From contig NZ_AP014862.1 of NCBI RefSeq assembly GCF_002355475.1, positions 6,119,135 through 6,183,134 of the forward strand: 64,000 nucleotides of DNA. The letters run 5' to 3'. The translations under genes and the position numbers were made by a program. A model generated the notes under the pieces. That model saw nothing but the letters and a program-made list of their open reading frames with translations. It searched no databases and was not told where the DNA came from. This DNA is from Pseudomonas furukawaii (GTDB taxonomy: Bacteria; Pseudomonadota; Gammaproteobacteria; Pseudomonadales; Pseudomonadaceae). Position 1 is the stretch's first letter; each line of letters starts with the position of its first letter. Of this stretch, positions 46,540 to 63,865 are shown one piece after another.

Positions 46540-47904
46540 TCAGCGCTTGAGCTTGACGGGGCGCTTCCAGCCTTCGATGTTGCGTTGCTTGGCGCGCCCC
46601 ACCGCCAGGGTGTTGGCAGGGACGTCCTGGGTGATGGTGGAACCTGCACCCGTGGTGACGCCATCGCCGAGGGTCACCGGGGCCACCAGCGAACTGTTGG
46701 AGCCGATGAACACGTCCTCGCCCATGACGGTACGGAACTTGTTGGCGCCATCGTAGTTGCAGGTGATGGTGCCTGCCCCGATGTTGGTGCGGGCACCGAT
46801 TTCGGCGTCCCCCAGGTAGGCCAGGTGGCCGGCCTTGGCGCCCTCGCCCATCACCGCGTTCTTCAGCTCGACGAAGTTACCCACATGGGCCCTGGCGCCG
46901 AGCACGGCCCCCGGACGCAGGCGGGCGAATGGGCCGCAATCGGCGCCCTCGCCCACTTCGGCACCTTCCAGGTGGCTATTGGCTTTGACGATGGCGCCTT
47001 TGCGCAGGATGGAATCCTTGATCACGCAGTTGGGGCCGATCTGGACGTTGTCCTCGATCACCACCCGGCCTTCGAGAATCACGCTGACGTCGATCGTGAT
47101 ATCGCGGCCGACGCTGACCTCCCCGCGCACATCGAACCGCTGCGGATCGATCAGGGTGACGCCCTGCGCCATCAGGCGCCTGGCGGCGCGCTGCTGATAG
47201 TGGCGCTCCAGCTGCGACAGTTGGATACGGTCATTGGCGCCCAGTACTTCCATTTCATCCGCCGCCCGCTCGGTGGCGACAACCAGGCCGTCGGCCACGG
47301 CCATGGCGATCACGTCGGTCAGGTAGTACTCACCCTGGGCATTGTCGTTGGATAGACGGCCCAACCACTCCGCCAGCCGCTTGCCGGGCACCGCGAGGAT
47401 GCCGGTGTTGCCTTCGCGGATGGCGCGCTGCTCGGGGCTGGCGTCCTTGTGCTCGACGATGGCCCGCACTATGCCTTCGGCGTCGCGGATGATCCGGCCG
47501 TAGCCCGTGGGGTCCGCCAGCTCGACGGTAAGCAGGGCCAGTTGCTCGGGACCGACCTTCTCCAGCAGGCGTTGAAGGGTCTCAGCCTGGATCAGCGGCA
47601 CATCGCCATAGAGGATCAGCACCCGCTCCGCAGTGAGCTGCGGCAGGGCCTGGGCCACGGCATGGCCGGTACCCAGTTGCTGGGCCTGGACCACGAAGCC
47701 GAGGTCGTCGGCCGCCAGGCGCTCCCGCACCGTTTCGGCCCCATGGCCGATGACTACGTGGATACCCTGGGGTTCGAGCTGGCGCGCAGTGTCTATGACA
47801 TGGCCGAGCATGGCCTTGCCGGCGACGGGATGCAGGACCTTGGGCAGGGCGGAACGCATGCGCGTGCCCTGGCCAGCGGCGAGGATGACGATATCGAGGG
47901 ACAT
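46540..47904 (-). CDS. glmU: Bifunctional UDP-GlcNAc pyrophosphorylase / glucosamine-1-phosphate acetyltransferase
   Basis: A 454-residue bifunctional enzyme. The N-terminal pyrophosphorylase domain opens [18 protein letters not shown], with EHKDASPEQ and the [10 protein letters not shown] metal region. The C-terminal left-handed beta-helix acetyltransferase carries hexapeptide repeats ([26 protein letters not shown]) and [11 protein letters not shown]. It makes UDP-N-acetylglucosamine from GlmS product after GlmM action. The start at 47904 matches the family; the frame runs on to 47916. It follows the atp operon terminator and has its own terminator. Confidence 0.96.
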   Translation of the reverse strand: MSLDIVILAAGQGTRMRSALPKVLHPVAGKAMLGHVIDTARQLEPQGIHVVIGHGAETVRERLAADDLGFVVQAQQLGTGHAVAQALPQLTAERVLILYGDVPLIQAETLQRLLEKVGPEQLALLTVELADPTGYGRIIRDAEGIVRAIVEHKDASPEQRAIREGNTGILAVPGKRLAEWLGRLSNDNAQGEYYLTDVIAMAVADGLVVATERAADEMEVLGANDRIQLSQLERHYQQRAARRLMAQGVTLIDPQRFDVRGEVSVGRDITIDVSVILEGRVVIEDNVQIGPNCVIKDSILRKGAIVKANSHLEGAEVGEGADCGPFARLRPGAVLGARAHVGNFVELKNAVMGEGAKAGHLAYLGDAEIGARTNIGAGTITCNYDGANKFRTVMGEDVFIGSNSSLVAPVTLGDGVTTGAGSTITQDVPANTLAVGRAKQRNIEGWKRPVKLKR

Positions 47905-47954
47905 GGAGTAGATCACCGAATCAGGCTGGTGGAAAAACGGCGGGCCGGAAAAGA

Positions 47955-47980
47955 AAAAGGGTAGCCAAGGCTACCCTTTT
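47955..47980 (-). terminator. Terminator of the atp operon
   Basis: Arms AAAAGGGTAGCC (47955-47966) and GGCTACCCTTTT (47969-47980) separated by AA, with further Ts on the minus strand (TTTTTCTTTTCC). It lies 26 bp after the atpC stop. Confidence 0.9.
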
Positions 47981-48006
47981 ACTTGTCAGCAATGAAGCCG
48001 GCGGGA

Positions 48007-48432
48007 TCAGCCGCCGAACTTCTTGCGGATCTGCTGGACGGTACGCAGCTGGGCTGCGGCCTCGGCCAGTCGAGCAGAGGCGGTGGAGTAGTCGAACTCC
48101 GCGCCCTTCTGGTGCAGGGCCTTCTCAGCAGCCTTGAGGGACTCCTGAGCCGCCGCTTCATCCAGGTCGCTGGCGCGCAGCACGGTGTCGGCCAGGACCT
48201 TCACCATGTTGGGCTGCACCTCGAGGAAGCCACCGGAGATGTAGTACACCTCCTCTTCACCACCCTGCTTGACTAGGCGGATGGGGCCCGGCTTGAGGTC
48301 GGTGATCAGCGGGGCGTGGCCCGGCGCGATACCCAGATCGCCCAGGTTGCCGTGCGCAATCACCATCTCCACCAGACCGGAGAAGATCTCCGCTTCGGCG
48401 CTGACGATATCGCAGTGGACAGTAATAGCCAT
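48007..48432 (-). CDS. atpC: ATP synthase epsilon subunit
   Basis: A 141-residue central-stalk subunit with the N-terminal beta-sandwich ([39 protein letters not shown]) and two C-terminal helices ([18 protein letters not shown]). It regulates F1 activity and couples rotation. Last gene of the atp operon. Confidence 0.95.
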   Translation of the reverse strand: MAITVHCDIVSAEAEIFSGLVEMVIAHGNLGDLGIAPGHAPLITDLKPGPIRLVKQGGEEEVYYISGGFLEVQPNMVKVLADTVLRASDLDEAAAQESLKAAEKALHQKGAEFDYSTASARLAEAAAQLRTVQQIRKKFGG

Positions 48433-48475
48433 ACGCTTGCCTCACGTAAGCGCCCGTTGCCGGGCGCTCAGGGGA

Positions 48476-49882
<1,407 letters not shown>

Positions 49883-50743
49883 TTAAACCGCGGCAGCGCC
49901 GCCGACGATTTCCGAAATTTCCTGGGTGATCGCTGCCTGACGCGCCTTGTTGTAGATCAGCTGCAGATCGCTGATCAGTTCACCGGCGTTGTCGGTGGCG
50001 TTCTTCATCGCGATCATCCGCGCAGCCTGCTCGGCGGCGTTGTTCTCGACCACCGCCTGGTACACCTGCGACTCCACGTAACGCACCATGAGCCCGTCGA
50101 GGAGCTGCTTGGCGTCGGGTTCGTACAGGTAGTCCCAGTGATGCTTGAGCGCTTCATCCGGAGTCGCCACCAGCGGAACGAGCTGTTCCACCGTGGGCTT
50201 TTGCACCATGGTGTTGATGAACTTGTTCGATACGACGGACAGACGATCGATGCGACCTTCGAGGTAGGCATCGAGCATCACCTTGACGCTGCCGATCAGA
50301 TCGTTGATCGACGGCTCTTCGCCCAGGTGGCTGATCGCAGCAACGACATTGCCACCAAAGTTGCGGAAGAACGCCGCACCCTTGCTGCCAATCACGCAGA
50401 GATCGATCTCCACGCCTTGCTCGCGATTGCTCGCCATGTCCTTGACCAGGGCCTTGAACAGGTTGGTGTTCAGGCCACCGCACAGACCACGGTCCGAACT
50501 CACCACGACATAACCGACGCGCTTGACTTCACGCTCGATCATGAACGGGTGGCGGTACTCCGGGTTGGCGTTGGCCAGATGACCGATCACCTGGCGGATG
50601 CGCTCCGCGTACGGGCGGCTGGCAGCCATGCGCTGCTGAGCCCTGCGCATCTTGCTGACGGCCACCTTTTCCATGGCGCTGGTGATCTTCTGCGTGCTTT
50701 TGATGCTCGCAATCTTGCTGCGAATCTCTTTTGCGCCTGCCAT
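49883..50743 (-). CDS. atpG: ATP synthase gamma subunit
   Basis: A 286-residue rotor shaft. The N-terminal helix ([34 protein letters not shown]) and C-terminal helix ([41 protein letters not shown]) form the coiled coil inserted in the alpha3beta3 ring. It lies between atpA and atpD with normal spacing. Confidence 0.96.
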   Translation of the reverse strand: MAGAKEIRSKIASIKSTQKITSAMEKVAVSKMRRAQQRMAASRPYAERIRQVIGHLANANPEYRHPFMIEREVKRVGYVVVSSDRGLCGGLNTNLFKALVKDMASNREQGVEIDLCVIGSKGAAFFRNFGGNVVAAISHLGEEPSINDLIGSVKVMLDAYLEGRIDRLSVVSNKFINTMVQKPTVEQLVPLVATPDEALKHHWDYLYEPDAKQLLDGLMVRYVESQVYQAVVENNAAEQAARMIAMKNATDNAGELISDLQLIYNKARQAAITQEISEIVGGAAAV

Positions 50744-50793
50744 TTGACACCTATCGGGTTAGCAGGCGGGGGCCATGCGGCCCCCGCTGCGGC

Positions 50794-52338
<1,545 letters not shown>

Positions 52339-52359
52339 TGCTCTGCTGCCCCTTCAAAC

Positions 52360-52896
52360 TCAAGATTTCAACGCTTCGGCCAGTTTCGCGATCTTGCCGC
52401 GAACCGAGCCATCGATAACCAGGTCGCCCGCGCGAATCACGACGCCGCCGATGAGGCTGGCGTCTTCCGCGGCGTGCAGACGCACTTCCCGGCTGAGCCG
52501 TGCGCTGAGAACCTTGGCGAGTTTGTCTTGCTGTTCAGTGTTCAATGCGAAGGCACTGGTGACTTCCACATCGATCGACTTCTCCTGCTCGGCCTTGTAC
52601 AGCTCGAACAGTTCGACGATCTCCGGCAGCAGCACGAGGCGGCCGTTCTCGGAGAGGATGTGAATGAAATTGCCTACCTGAGCATCGAACTTGTCACCAA
52701 CCACCTCGATGAAGGTGTTGGCTTTCTCTTCGCTCGTCAGACGCGGGGCTTTGAGCACCTGCTGCATGGTGGTGTCCTGGGACACCGCAGCGGCCAGGCC
52801 AAGCATGGCCGACCAGGCGGCCAGCTGCTGATGGGCCTGGGCGTACTCGAAAGCCGCCTTGGCGTAAGGTCGGGCCAGCGTGGTCAGTTCTGCCAT
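52360..52896 (-). CDS. atpH: ATP synthase delta subunit
   Basis: A 178-residue peripheral-stalk protein (OSCP type) with [14 protein letters not shown] at the N-terminus and the family C-terminal [23 protein letters not shown] motif. It joins the F1 head to the b subunits. Confidence 0.95.
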   Translation of the reverse strand: MAELTTLARPYAKAAFEYAQAHQQLAAWSAMLGLAAAVSQDTTMQQVLKAPRLTSEEKANTFIEVVGDKFDAQVGNFIHILSENGRLVLLPEIVELFELYKAEQEKSIDVEVTSAFALNTEQQDKLAKVLSARLSREVRLHAAEDASLIGGVVIRAGDLVIDGSVRGKIAKLAEALKS

Positions 52897-52908
52897 GATC
52901 GCCCTCGC

Positions 52909-53379
52909 TTAGATTTCGGCGGCCAGTTTGTTAACCAGCTCCGCGTGCGCGTTTTGATCGATAGTGGCACCCAGGATCTTCTCGGCACCATTGACGGCCA
53001 GGGCACCCAGTTGGGCACGCAGGGCGTCTTTGACGCTGTTCAGTTCCTGTTCGATCTCGGCCTGAGCCTGCGCCTTCAGGCGCTCGCCTTCAGCACGTGC
53101 CTGATCGCGAGCTTCGTCGACGATCTGGTTAGCGCGCTTTTTGGCTTGCTCGATGATTTCAGCTGCCTGAGCCTTGGCTTCGCGCAGTTGCTGACCCACT
53201 TTCTCATGGGCCAGCTCCAGGTCACGAGCCGCACGGCTGGCAGCGTCCAGGCCATCAGCGATCTTCTTCTGACGTTCACGCAGAGCAGTGATGACCGGAG
53301 GCCACACGAACTTCATGCAGAACAGTACGAAGATGAAGAACGCAACGGACTGGCCGATCAGGGTTGCATTAATATTCAC
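52909..53379 (-). CDS. atpF: ATP synthase b subunit
   Basis: A 156-residue peripheral-stalk protein. One N-terminal membrane segment ([24 protein letters not shown]) is followed by a long charged helix ([22 protein letters not shown] and on) that dimerises. 12 bp from atpH. Confidence 0.95.
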   Translation of the reverse strand: MNINATLIGQSVAFFIFVLFCMKFVWPPVITALRERQKKIADGLDAASRAARDLELAHEKVGQQLREAKAQAAEIIEQAKKRANQIVDEARDQARAEGERLKAQAQAEIEQELNSVKDALRAQLGALAVNGAEKILGATIDQNAHAELVNKLAAEI

Positions 53380-53427
53380 GCCAACACCTCGCTCGTTCGT
53401 TGTCAGTCGAATCCTCTGGAGTGAGGA

Positions 53428-55176
<1,749 letters not shown>

Positions 55177-55250
55177 CGCAGCTGTTCCTCTGGTGTCGGC
55201 CGCTGGAATCAACGACTTGGCATAGTTTGTGCCGACAAAATTGCGCGCAG

Positions 55251-55279
55251 AGTATAGGGGGGGAACCCCCCCTGTTCAA
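55251..55279 (-). promoter_or_regulatory. Sigma-70 promoter of the atp operon with palindromic G7-C7 spacer
   Basis: On the minus strand TTGAAC (55274-55279) and TATACT (55251-55256) are separated by 17 bp, the optimal distance. The spacer is A, seven G, TT, then seven C, a perfect 16-bp G/C palindrome. It lies 75 bp upstream of the atpI start. Confidence 0.75.
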
Positions 55280-55323
55280 CTGTCGGGTAGTCAAATCCGA
55301 CCGTCGCTACAGCAGCAAATGTT

Positions 55324-56196
55324 TCAGCGGATGTGGGCGAGAACGCCCTGCAATTCGTCCAGTGAGTTGTAGCGGATGACCAGTTGGCCTTTACCCTTCT
55401 GGCCATGCTTGATCTCGACGGGAGCGCCCAGCCGCTCAGCCAGGCGCTGTTCGAGACGGCTTATATCCGGGTCGGACTTGGCCGCTTCGACAGGTTTTTC
55501 CTTGACGTTCAACCACTGCCGCACCAGTGCTTCGGTTTGGCGCACGGTGAGGCCGCGTGCGACAACATGTCGCGCACATTCGACCTGCCGCTCCAGGGGC
55601 AGTCCGAGCAGCGCCCGGGCATGGCCCATTTCCAGATCGCCGTGGGCCAGCAGGGTCTTGATCTCCTCCGGCAGGCCGATCAGGCGCAGCAGGTTGGTGA
55701 TGGTCACCCGTGACTTGCCGACCGCCTCGGCCACCTGTTGCTGGGTCAGCTGGAACTCCTGCTGCAGGCGTTGCAGGGCCACGGCCTCCTCGATCGGATT
55801 CAGGTCCTCGCGCTGGATGTTCTCGATCAGCGCCATGGCGATGGCGGCCTCATCGGGCACCTCCCGCACCATGGCCGGGATCCGGTCCAGCCCGGCTTGC
55901 TGGCTGGCACGCCAGCGGCGCTCACCGGCGATGATCTCGTAGCGACCGCCGCCGATGGGGCGCACCACGATGGGCTGCATGACCCCCTGGCTCCTGATGG
56001 ACTGGGCCAGCTCTTCGAGGGCGGTGGGGTCCATGTCGCGGCGCGGCTGGTACTTGCCACGCTGGATAAGGTCCAGGGGCAGGTGCTGCAGCTCCCGCGT
56101 ATCGACCTGGACGGCTTCTTCTTCCAGTTTCGTGACGGTACTGCCGCCCAGCAGGGCGTCCAAGCCACGGCCCAGACCTCGTTTTTTCGCGGCCAT
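55324..56196 (-). CDS. parB: Chromosome partitioning protein ParB
   Basis: A 290-residue CTP-dependent DNA clamp that loads at parS. The N-terminal KKRGLGRGLDALLGG binds ParA; the CTPase region has the GERRWRA motif (VIAGERRWRASQ-like) and a helix-turn-helix follows (TQQQVAEAVGKSRVTITNLLRLIGLPEEI), with a C-terminal dimerisation domain (GQKGKGQLVIRYNSLDELQGVL). It lies 9 bp after parA. Confidence 0.96.
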   Translation of the reverse strand: MAAKKRGLGRGLDALLGGSTVTKLEEEAVQVDTRELQHLPLDLIQRGKYQPRRDMDPTALEELAQSIRSQGVMQPIVVRPIGGGRYEIIAGERRWRASQQAGLDRIPAMVREVPDEAAIAMALIENIQREDLNPIEEAVALQRLQQEFQLTQQQVAEAVGKSRVTITNLLRLIGLPEEIKTLLAHGDLEMGHARALLGLPLERQVECARHVVARGLTVRQTEALVRQWLNVKEKPVEAAKSDPDISRLEQRLAERLGAPVEIKHGQKGKGQLVIRYNSLDELQGVLAHIR

Positions 56197-56205
56197 GCGG
56201 ATTCC

Positions 56206-56994
56206 TTATGCGGTAGCGGTTTTGGCTTTGGCGCGCTGGCGTCGGACCAGTTCACCAGCCAGCGCCAGGTAGGCGATGGCGCCACGGGATTGCTTGTCGT
56301 AGACCAGGGCCGGCATGCCGTAGCTCGGTGCTTCGGCGAGGCGCACGTTGCGCGGGATCACCGCGTCGTACAACTGGTCGCCGAAATGCTCCTTGAGCTG
56401 GGCCGATACCTCGTTGGTGAGGCTGATGCGGGGGTCGTACATGGTTCGCAGCAGACCCTCGATCCTGAGGCTGGGGTTCAGCAGCTGGCCGATGCGCTGG
56501 ATGCTGTTCACCAGGTCCGACAAGCCTTCGAGTGCGTAGTACTCGCACTGCATGGGGATGATGACGCCATCGGACGCGGCGAGCGCGTTGATGGTCAGCA
56601 TCGACAGCGAAGGCGGGCAGTCGATGAGGATGTAGTCGTAGTTCTCGCGGATCGGTGCCAGGGCCTCGCGCAGGCGATGCTCCTTGTTGGGCACATTGAG
56701 CAGCGCCACTTCCGCCGCGGTGAGGTCGCGGTTGGCAGGGAGCAGCTGGTAGCCCCCGTGCTCGGAGTACTGCATGGCGGTCGCCAGGTCGCACTCTCCG
56801 GTGAGGACGTCGTAAACGGAGTGCTCCAGCGCCAGTTTGTCGACGCCGCTGCCCATGGTGGCGTTGCCCTGGGGATCGAGGTCGATCAGCAGCACGCGCC
56901 GCTTGGTCGCGACCAGCGAGGCGGCGAGGTTGACACAGGTGGTGGTCTTGCCGACCCCGCCTTTCTGATTGGCGATTGCGAATACCTTGGCCAT
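56206..56994 (-). CDS. parA: Chromosome partitioning ATPase ParA (Soj)
   Basis: A 262-residue deviant Walker ATPase that moves the origin with ParB. The Walker A motif KGGVGKTTTCVNLAASL is near residue 11, and Walker B and LLIDLDPQGNAT follow. The ATG at 56994 gives MAKVFAIANQKGG; the longer frame to 57054 is rejected. 14 bp from rsmG. Confidence 0.96.
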   Translation of the reverse strand: MAKVFAIANQKGGVGKTTTCVNLAASLVATKRRVLLIDLDPQGNATMGSGVDKLALEHSVYDVLTGECDLATAMQYSEHGGYQLLPANRDLTAAEVALLNVPNKEHRLREALAPIRENYDYILIDCPPSLSMLTINALAASDGVIIPMQCEYYALEGLSDLVNSIQRIGQLLNPSLRIEGLLRTMYDPRISLTNEVSAQLKEHFGDQLYDAVIPRNVRLAEAPSYGMPALVYDKQSRGAIAYLALAGELVRRQRAKAKTATA

Positions 56995-57008
56995 GGCCAC
57001 CTTCCCCC

Positions 57009-57655
57009 TCATTGCGTGCGCCGCAGTATCAGCAGATGGCGCTGACCTTGGCAACCGGGAACCTCCAGCGCGTGGGCGGACTCGACGCGGAAGTCCGCCG
57101 GCAGTGCCTGGAGCTCGTCATCCGGATGCAACCCCTTCATGGCCAGCCAACGGGTTTCACCATCACCCAGGTGCCGGGTCCAGTTGCTGAAGTCCTCCAG
57201 GGAACTGAACGCGCGGGACACGATGCCGTCGAACGGGCGCTCGGGAGTGAACGCCTCGACGCGGCTGTGGACAACGTCCAGGTTGGCGAGTTTCAGCTCC
57301 AGCTTCACCTGGGTGAGGAAGCGGGTCTTCTTGCCATTGGAATCCAGCAAGGTGAAACGCCGTTCGGGGAACAGGATCGCCAGGGGAATGCCCGGCATGC
57401 CGCCACCGCTGCCGACGTCCAGCCAGTTGTCCCCAAGCGGCCCCACATGGGGAACGATGCTCAGGCTGTCGAGGAGGTGGCGGGAGACCATTTCGTCCGG
57501 ATCGCGGACGGCGGTGAGGTTGTAAGCCTTGTTCCACTTGATCAGGAGCGCCAGGTAGCCGAGAAGACTTTCCTGTTGCTTAGGGGTGATGGAAACGGAC
57601 AGTTGTTGCGCGCCACGGGACAGTTCGTCCGCATGGCGCTGGGTGACGAGGGACA

Positions 57656-57656
<1 letters not shown>
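57009..57656 (-). CDS. rsmG: 16S rRNA (guanine527-N7)-methyltransferase RsmG
   Basis: A 215-residue SAM-dependent methyltransferase acting on G527 of 16S rRNA. The SAM motif is [21 protein letters not shown], with [17 protein letters not shown] following. Its ATG shares a base with the mnmG stop. Loss of such enzymes gives low-level streptomycin resistance. Confidence 0.95.
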
Positions 57657-59551
<1,895 letters not shown>

Positions 59552-60075
59552 GCACCTCGTGCCTGTTCAAGGCTGGGAAATTGAGAAAGCCGCACAGTAT
59601 AGGGGAATTTGCCCTGGACCATGAAGCTGTCTGGATAAAAAGTAGCCAATGCCAAGAAGGGGGGCATTGTTAACAGGTCGAGCAAGTTATCCAGATGGGT
59701 GAATCGGGCTTGTGGGTAAAAATAAAAATAAAGAGAAGAATTTCTAAAAAAGCCTGTTTTTATGTTTATACCTTAGGGAAGCACCTTTCTGTGGATAACT
59801 GCCTCAGGCCCTTGCGAGACGCTCGATTCGGGAGATGATAAGCCTGTTACCTTCCTGGAGGCAGCCCTTGGGAAAGCAGTCAGCAACCTGTGCACCATAG
59901 CTGATGTTATCAACAGGCATTTTATCCCTCCTCTTTTCAACTGAGTTATGGACGGGGTTACACGCCAGTTATCAACAGGGCTCAGGGCGATCGTTTTTCA
60001 GTCATGCAGGCAGCAGCCGACCGCCTGATACTCAGGCAGTCGAACGTCTGTGGATAAAAAGGAAGGGGATTCGGG
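59552..60075. other. Origin-like AT-rich intergenic region between mnmG and mnmE
   Basis: 524 bp without a gene. It contains perfect DnaA boxes at 59790-59798 and 60049-60057 (both TGTGGATAA), near matches TTATCCAGA (59687-59695) and TTATCAACA (about 59908 and 59970), and a very AT-rich block at 59714-59773 in this GC-rich genome. This box-plus-AT-rich layout resembles a DNA-unwinding element beside DnaA sites. The main oriC should be beyond rpmH, so this may be an ancestral or secondary origin, or a DnaA-binding regulatory region. No terminator stands out. Confidence 0.6.
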
Positions 60076-61443
60076 CTATTTGCCGATGCAGAAGCTGGAG
60101 AAGATGCGGCCGAGCAAGTCGTCGGAACTGAAGGCGCCGGTGATCTCTCCCAAGGCGTGTTGGGCTTGGCGGAGATCTTCCGCCAGTAGCTCGCCTGCAC
60201 CCGCCAGGGTCAGTTGATTGCGGCCATGTTCAAGGAAATCCCCAGCTTGTCGAAGGGCTTCCAGGTGACGGCGACGGGCGCTGAAGGTGCTCTCGAAAGT
60301 CTGTTGATAACCCATGCAGGACTTGAGGTGCTCACGCAGCAGTTCCAGGCCATCACCGGTGCGCGCGGAGAGGCTGAGGGTGACGTGGCCATCCTCGCTG
60401 ATGTCCAGCCTCACTGGCTCCCCGCTGAGATCGGCCTTGTTGCGAATCAGGGTGACTTTGGCCGGATCCGGGCGCTGATCGAGGAACTCGGGCCAGAGTG
60501 CGAAAGGATCGGTAGCCTCGGGGGCAGTGGCATCCACCATCAGGAGCACACGGTCAGCCTCGGTAATGGCTTTCAGGGCGCGTTCCACGCCGATCTTTTC
60601 CACATGATCGTCGGTGTCCCGCAGCCCGGCCGTATCCACAACGTGAAGTGGCATTCCGTCGATGTGGATATGTTCCCTCAGGACGTCGCGGGTGGTGCCG
60701 GCGATATCGGTGACGATGGCCGCCTCGCGGCCGGCCAGGGCGTTCAGCAGGCTCGATTTGCCGGCATTGGGGCGACCGGCGATCACCACGTTCATCCCAT
60801 CCCTCAGTAATGCCCCCTGGCCCGCCTCACGGATAACTGTGGATAAGTTATCCCGCACACCATCCAGAAGCCTCAGTACATGACCATCGGCGAGGAAGTC
60901 GATTTCCTCTTCCGGAAAATCGATGGCGGCCTCCACGTAGATACGCAGTTCGATCAATTGCTCGGTGAGGCTGTGCACCCGACGCGAAAACGCGCCCTGC
61001 AGGGAGCGGAGTGCATTGCGTGCAGCCTGCTCGGAGCTGGCTTCGATGAGGTCGGCGATGGCCTCGGCCTGCGCCAGGTCGAGCTTGTCGTTGAGGAAGG
61101 CGCGTTCGCTGAACTCGCCTGGACGGGCCTGGCGAGCGCCCAACTCCATGCAACGGCGCAGCAGGATATCCAGCACCACCGGACCACCGTGGCCCTGGAG
61201 TTCGAACACATCCTCTCCCGTGAAGGAGTTGGGGCCCGGGAAATACAGGGCGATACCCTCGTCCAGGGTCTGCCCGGTGGCATCCAGGAAGGGACCGTAG
61301 TGGGCGAACCGGGGGTTGGGTGTCCGGCCGCAGATGGCGTCGGCGATTCGCGCGGCCAGTGGCCCGGAGACGCGGACGATGCCGACACCGCCACGGCCCT
61401 GGGCGGTGGCGACAGCGGCGATGGTGTCACGGACAGGGTTCAT
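60076..61443 (-). CDS. mnmE: tRNA modification GTPase MnmE (TrmE)
   Basis: A 455-residue GTPase partner of MnmG. An N-terminal formyl-THF-binding domain ([23 protein letters not shown]) precedes a helical domain with an inserted G domain: [23 protein letters not shown] and RNKAD. It ends in the conserved SSFCIGK with a catalytic Cys. The ATG at 61443 is the natural start, not the frame to 61581. A DnaA box (60838-60846) flanked by 7-bp inverted arms lies in the coding sequence. Confidence 0.96.
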   Translation of the reverse strand: MNPVRDTIAAVATAQGRGGVGIVRVSGPLAARIADAICGRTPNPRFAHYGPFLDATGQTLDEGIALYFPGPNSFTGEDVFELQGHGGPVVLDILLRRCMELGARQARPGEFSERAFLNDKLDLAQAEAIADLIEASSEQAARNALRSLQGAFSRRVHSLTEQLIELRIYVEAAIDFPEEEIDFLADGHVLRLLDGVRDNLSTVIREAGQGALLRDGMNVVIAGRPNAGKSSLLNALAGREAAIVTDIAGTTRDVLREHIHIDGMPLHVVDTAGLRDTDDHVEKIGVERALKAITEADRVLLMVDATAPEATDPFALWPEFLDQRPDPAKVTLIRNKADLSGEPVRLDISEDGHVTLSLSARTGDGLELLREHLKSCMGYQQTFESTFSARRRHLEALRQAGDFLEHGRNQLTLAGAGELLAEDLRQAQHALGEITGAFSSDDLLGRIFSSFCIGK

Positions 61444-61480
61444 CTGTGGATACCTCGGGGACTGCCAAGTGGCGGATAGC

Positions 61481-61505
61481 AAGACGCCCCCAGAGGGGGC
61501 GTCTT
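61481..61505 (-). terminator. Hairpin between yidC and mnmE
   Basis: Arms AAGACGCCCCC (61481-61491) and GGGGGCGTCTT (61495-61505) around AGA follow the yidC stop on the minus strand. Only a short, weak U-run follows, so it may be a leaky terminator or processing site. Confidence 0.55.
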
Positions 61506-61529
61506 GTTCAGGCTCGGAAGGCGTTGGCG

Positions 61530-63206
61530 TCAGGCCGAGGCCTGCTTGCTGGCCGCTTCGATCTGGCGGGTAATGTACCACTGCTGGGCGATCGACAGGA
61601 CGTTGTTGACGACCCAGTACAGGACCAGGCCGGCCGGGAACCAGAGGAAGAAGAAGGTGAAGATGATCGGCATCAGCTTCAGCACCTTCGCCTGCATGGG
61701 GTCCGGCGGGGTCGGGTTCAACTGCTGCTGGATGAACATGGTGGCACCCATGATGATCGGCAGGATGAAGAAGGGATCCTTGATCGACAGGTCGGTGATC
61801 CAGAACATCCAGGGGGCTTGGCGCATTTCGACGCTTTCCAGCAGCACCCAGTAGAGCGCGAGGAAGACCGGCATCTGCACCAGGATCGGCAGGCAGCCGC
61901 CCAGCGGATTGATCTTCTCCTTCTTGTACAGCTCCATCATCGCCTGGGACATCTTCTGGCGATCATCGCCGTGCTGTTCCTTCAGTGCCTGGAGCTTGGG
62001 CGACACGGCGCGCATGCGGGCCATGGACCTGTAGCTGGCGGCGGATAGGGGGAAGAACGCACCCTTGATCAGGATTGTCAGGACGATGATGGACCAGCCC
62101 CAGTTACCCAGCAGGCTGTGGATATGTTGCAGGAGCCAGAAAATCGGTTGGGCGATGAACCACAGGAAGCCATAGTCGACGGTCAGTTCCAGGCCGGGGG
62201 ACAGTTCCTTCAGGTGGCTCTGGATCTTGGGACCGGCGTAGAGCGTCGCAGAAGTCTCGGCCGATGCGCCGGACGGCACGTTCAGCGACGGGCCAACGAA
62301 GCCCACGATGTAGTTGCCGCGCGAGTCCTTGCGTGTCTGGATTGCGTTGGTCTGATCCTTCTCGGCTACCCAGGCGGTCACGAAATAGTGCTGCAGCCAG
62401 GCTACCCAACCGCCTTGAACGCTTTCCTTGAAGGGCTGCTTGTCCATGTCCTTCATGGAGATCTTCTTGTACGGCTCGTCCGGCGTCCAGACCGCTGCGC
62501 CCAGGTAAGTGGACACTCCCGTAGCGGTGGTGGCGGACGGGTCGGCACTGGCGTCCCGCTTGAGCTGGGCGTACATATTGCCGGCCCAGGGTGCGCCGCT
62601 CTGGTTCTCGACCTTGTAGGTCACGTCCAGCTCATACTTGCCACGAGTCAGGGTGAAACGCTTGGTGTAGTTGACGCCGGCTTCGCTGAAGCTCAGGTCG
62701 ACCACCAGTTGATCCTGGCCATCGGCCAGTTTGAAGCTGCGCTGGCTCGCGGTGTACAGCGGACGGCCATTGGCACGGGCGTCGGGGCCGTTGGCTCCGA
62801 CCAGACCGCTCTGGGCCTGGTAGACCCGCTCACCGCCGTTGTCGAACAGCTGGAAGGGAACGTCAGGACGGTCCTGGCGGCGGGGAAACTGCGGCAGGGT
62901 CAGCTGGACGATGTCGCCGCCGTTCGGATCAATGGCCAGGTTCAGCACATCGGTTTCAACGCGGATCAGGTCTGTGCTGGGAGCAACCTGGGCGACTGCC
63001 GGCTCGGTGCGCTCGCCGGTGGTGGCCGTCGGCACGTCATCGCTGGACTTGGCGGTTGCATTGTCGTCCGGGAGGGTCGCTTGCGCGGTGGTGGCGCTGC
63101 CCGCATTCGGCAGGGCGGCCTGGCCGTAGTCCTGGTTCCACTGGAGAACCATCAGGTAGGACACGATTGCCAGGGCGACGATCAGGATCGAGCGTTGAAT
63201 ATCCAT
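61530..63206 (-). CDS. yidC: Membrane protein insertase YidC
   Basis: A 558-residue insertase. The N-terminal membrane helix ([24 protein letters not shown]) and a large periplasmic domain (about 60-340) are followed by the conserved C-terminal five-helix core ([29 protein letters not shown], with the positively charged groove; [26 protein letters not shown]). It works with SecYEG or alone. Stop and start codons separate it from yidD by 2 bp. Confidence 0.96.
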   Translation of the reverse strand: MDIQRSILIVALAIVSYLMVLQWNQDYGQAALPNAGSATTAQATLPDDNATAKSSDDVPTATTGERTEPAVAQVAPSTDLIRVETDVLNLAIDPNGGDIVQLTLPQFPRRQDRPDVPFQLFDNGGERVYQAQSGLVGANGPDARANGRPLYTASQRSFKLADGQDQLVVDLSFSEAGVNYTKRFTLTRGKYELDVTYKVENQSGAPWAGNMYAQLKRDASADPSATTATGVSTYLGAAVWTPDEPYKKISMKDMDKQPFKESVQGGWVAWLQHYFVTAWVAEKDQTNAIQTRKDSRGNYIVGFVGPSLNVPSGASAETSATLYAGPKIQSHLKELSPGLELTVDYGFLWFIAQPIFWLLQHIHSLLGNWGWSIIVLTILIKGAFFPLSAASYRSMARMRAVSPKLQALKEQHGDDRQKMSQAMMELYKKEKINPLGGCLPILVQMPVFLALYWVLLESVEMRQAPWMFWITDLSIKDPFFILPIIMGATMFIQQQLNPTPPDPMQAKVLKLMPIIFTFFFLWFPAGLVLYWVVNNVLSIAQQWYITRQIEAASKQASA

Positions 63207-63208
63207 GA

Positions 63209-63454
63209 TTACTCGGCCATCGAAGAGTTTTTGGAAGTGTTGGCGGGTGGCACCGGGTCATAGCCGCCCGGATTCCACGGATGACAGCGGCCCAGCCGAC
63301 GCAGGGTCAGCCAGCCGCCACGCAGGACGCCATGCTGTTCAATGGCCTCCTGCGCGTAGCAGGAACAACTGGGGAAGAAACGACAGTGACTGGCCATCAG
63401 TGGGCTGATGGCGTAGCGGTAGAACTGGATCGGAGCGAGGGCCAGTTTACGCAT
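63209..63454 (-). CDS. yidD: Membrane protein insertion efficiency factor YidD
   Basis: An 81-residue protein with the family core [31 protein letters not shown], including three conserved cysteines, and [23 protein letters not shown]. It assists YidC-dependent insertion. It overlaps rnpA by 8 bp and lies 2 bp before yidC. Confidence 0.94.
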   Translation of the reverse strand: MRKLALAPIQFYRYAISPLMASHCRFFPSCSCYAQEAIEQHGVLRGGWLTLRRLGRCHPWNPGGYDPVPPANTSKNSSMAE

Positions 63455-63851
63455 GGGGACTATCGGTCACCCCTGATCCGGGGTCTGGTTCAGGGCGAGC
63501 CCGACTTCGCGCGAGGCGCTTCCAGAGTTTGCCGAACTGATGTCTCAGCTCGGGGTTCTCCAGATCGCCAACACCTTTACGCGCCACGATCACGATATCC
63601 CATCCGGCCAACAACTCGAGATTGTGGCGGAAAGATTCGCGTATCTGGCGTTTGAGGCGATTGCGCTCTACGGAGAGCTTGACGCTCTTCTTGCCGATCA
63701 CCAGTCCCAGACGGGGATGATCGAGACCGTTGTCGCGCGCGAGGAGCAGGACGTGCTTGCCGGGAACCTTCCCGGTCGGTGAGTCGAAGACTACCTTGAA
63801 TTGTCGGGGAACCAGCAGACGCTTTTCCCGACCGAAGCCCTGACTCACCAC
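63447..63851 (-). CDS. rnpA: Ribonuclease P protein component
   Basis: A 134-residue basic protein that assists RNase P RNA in maturing tRNA 5' ends. The RNR motif region [22 protein letters not shown] is intact. It follows rpmH by 14 bp and overlaps yidD, the conserved origin-side order. Confidence 0.95.
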   Translation of the reverse strand: MVSQGFGREKRLLVPRQFKVVFDSPTGKVPGKHVLLLARDNGLDHPRLGLVIGKKSVKLSVERNRLKRQIRESFRHNLELLAGWDIVIVARKGVGDLENPELRHQFGKLWKRLARSRARPEPDPGSGVTDSPHA

Positions 63852-63865
63852 CCGTTCCGGATCAA

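Noticed and set aside
43888..47355. 1155-codon plus-strand open frame opposite glmS, glmR and glmU
   Set aside because: Shadow frame of high-GC genes on the other strand; low-complexity His/Gly/Gln-rich translation and no family resemblance.
59597..59602. Complete sigma-70 promoter for mnmG
   Set aside because: The minus-strand TATACT is good but no acceptable -35 lies 16-18 bp away.
61481..61505. Strong intrinsic terminator after yidC
   Set aside because: The stem is strong but the U-run is too short, so I list it only with moderate confidence.
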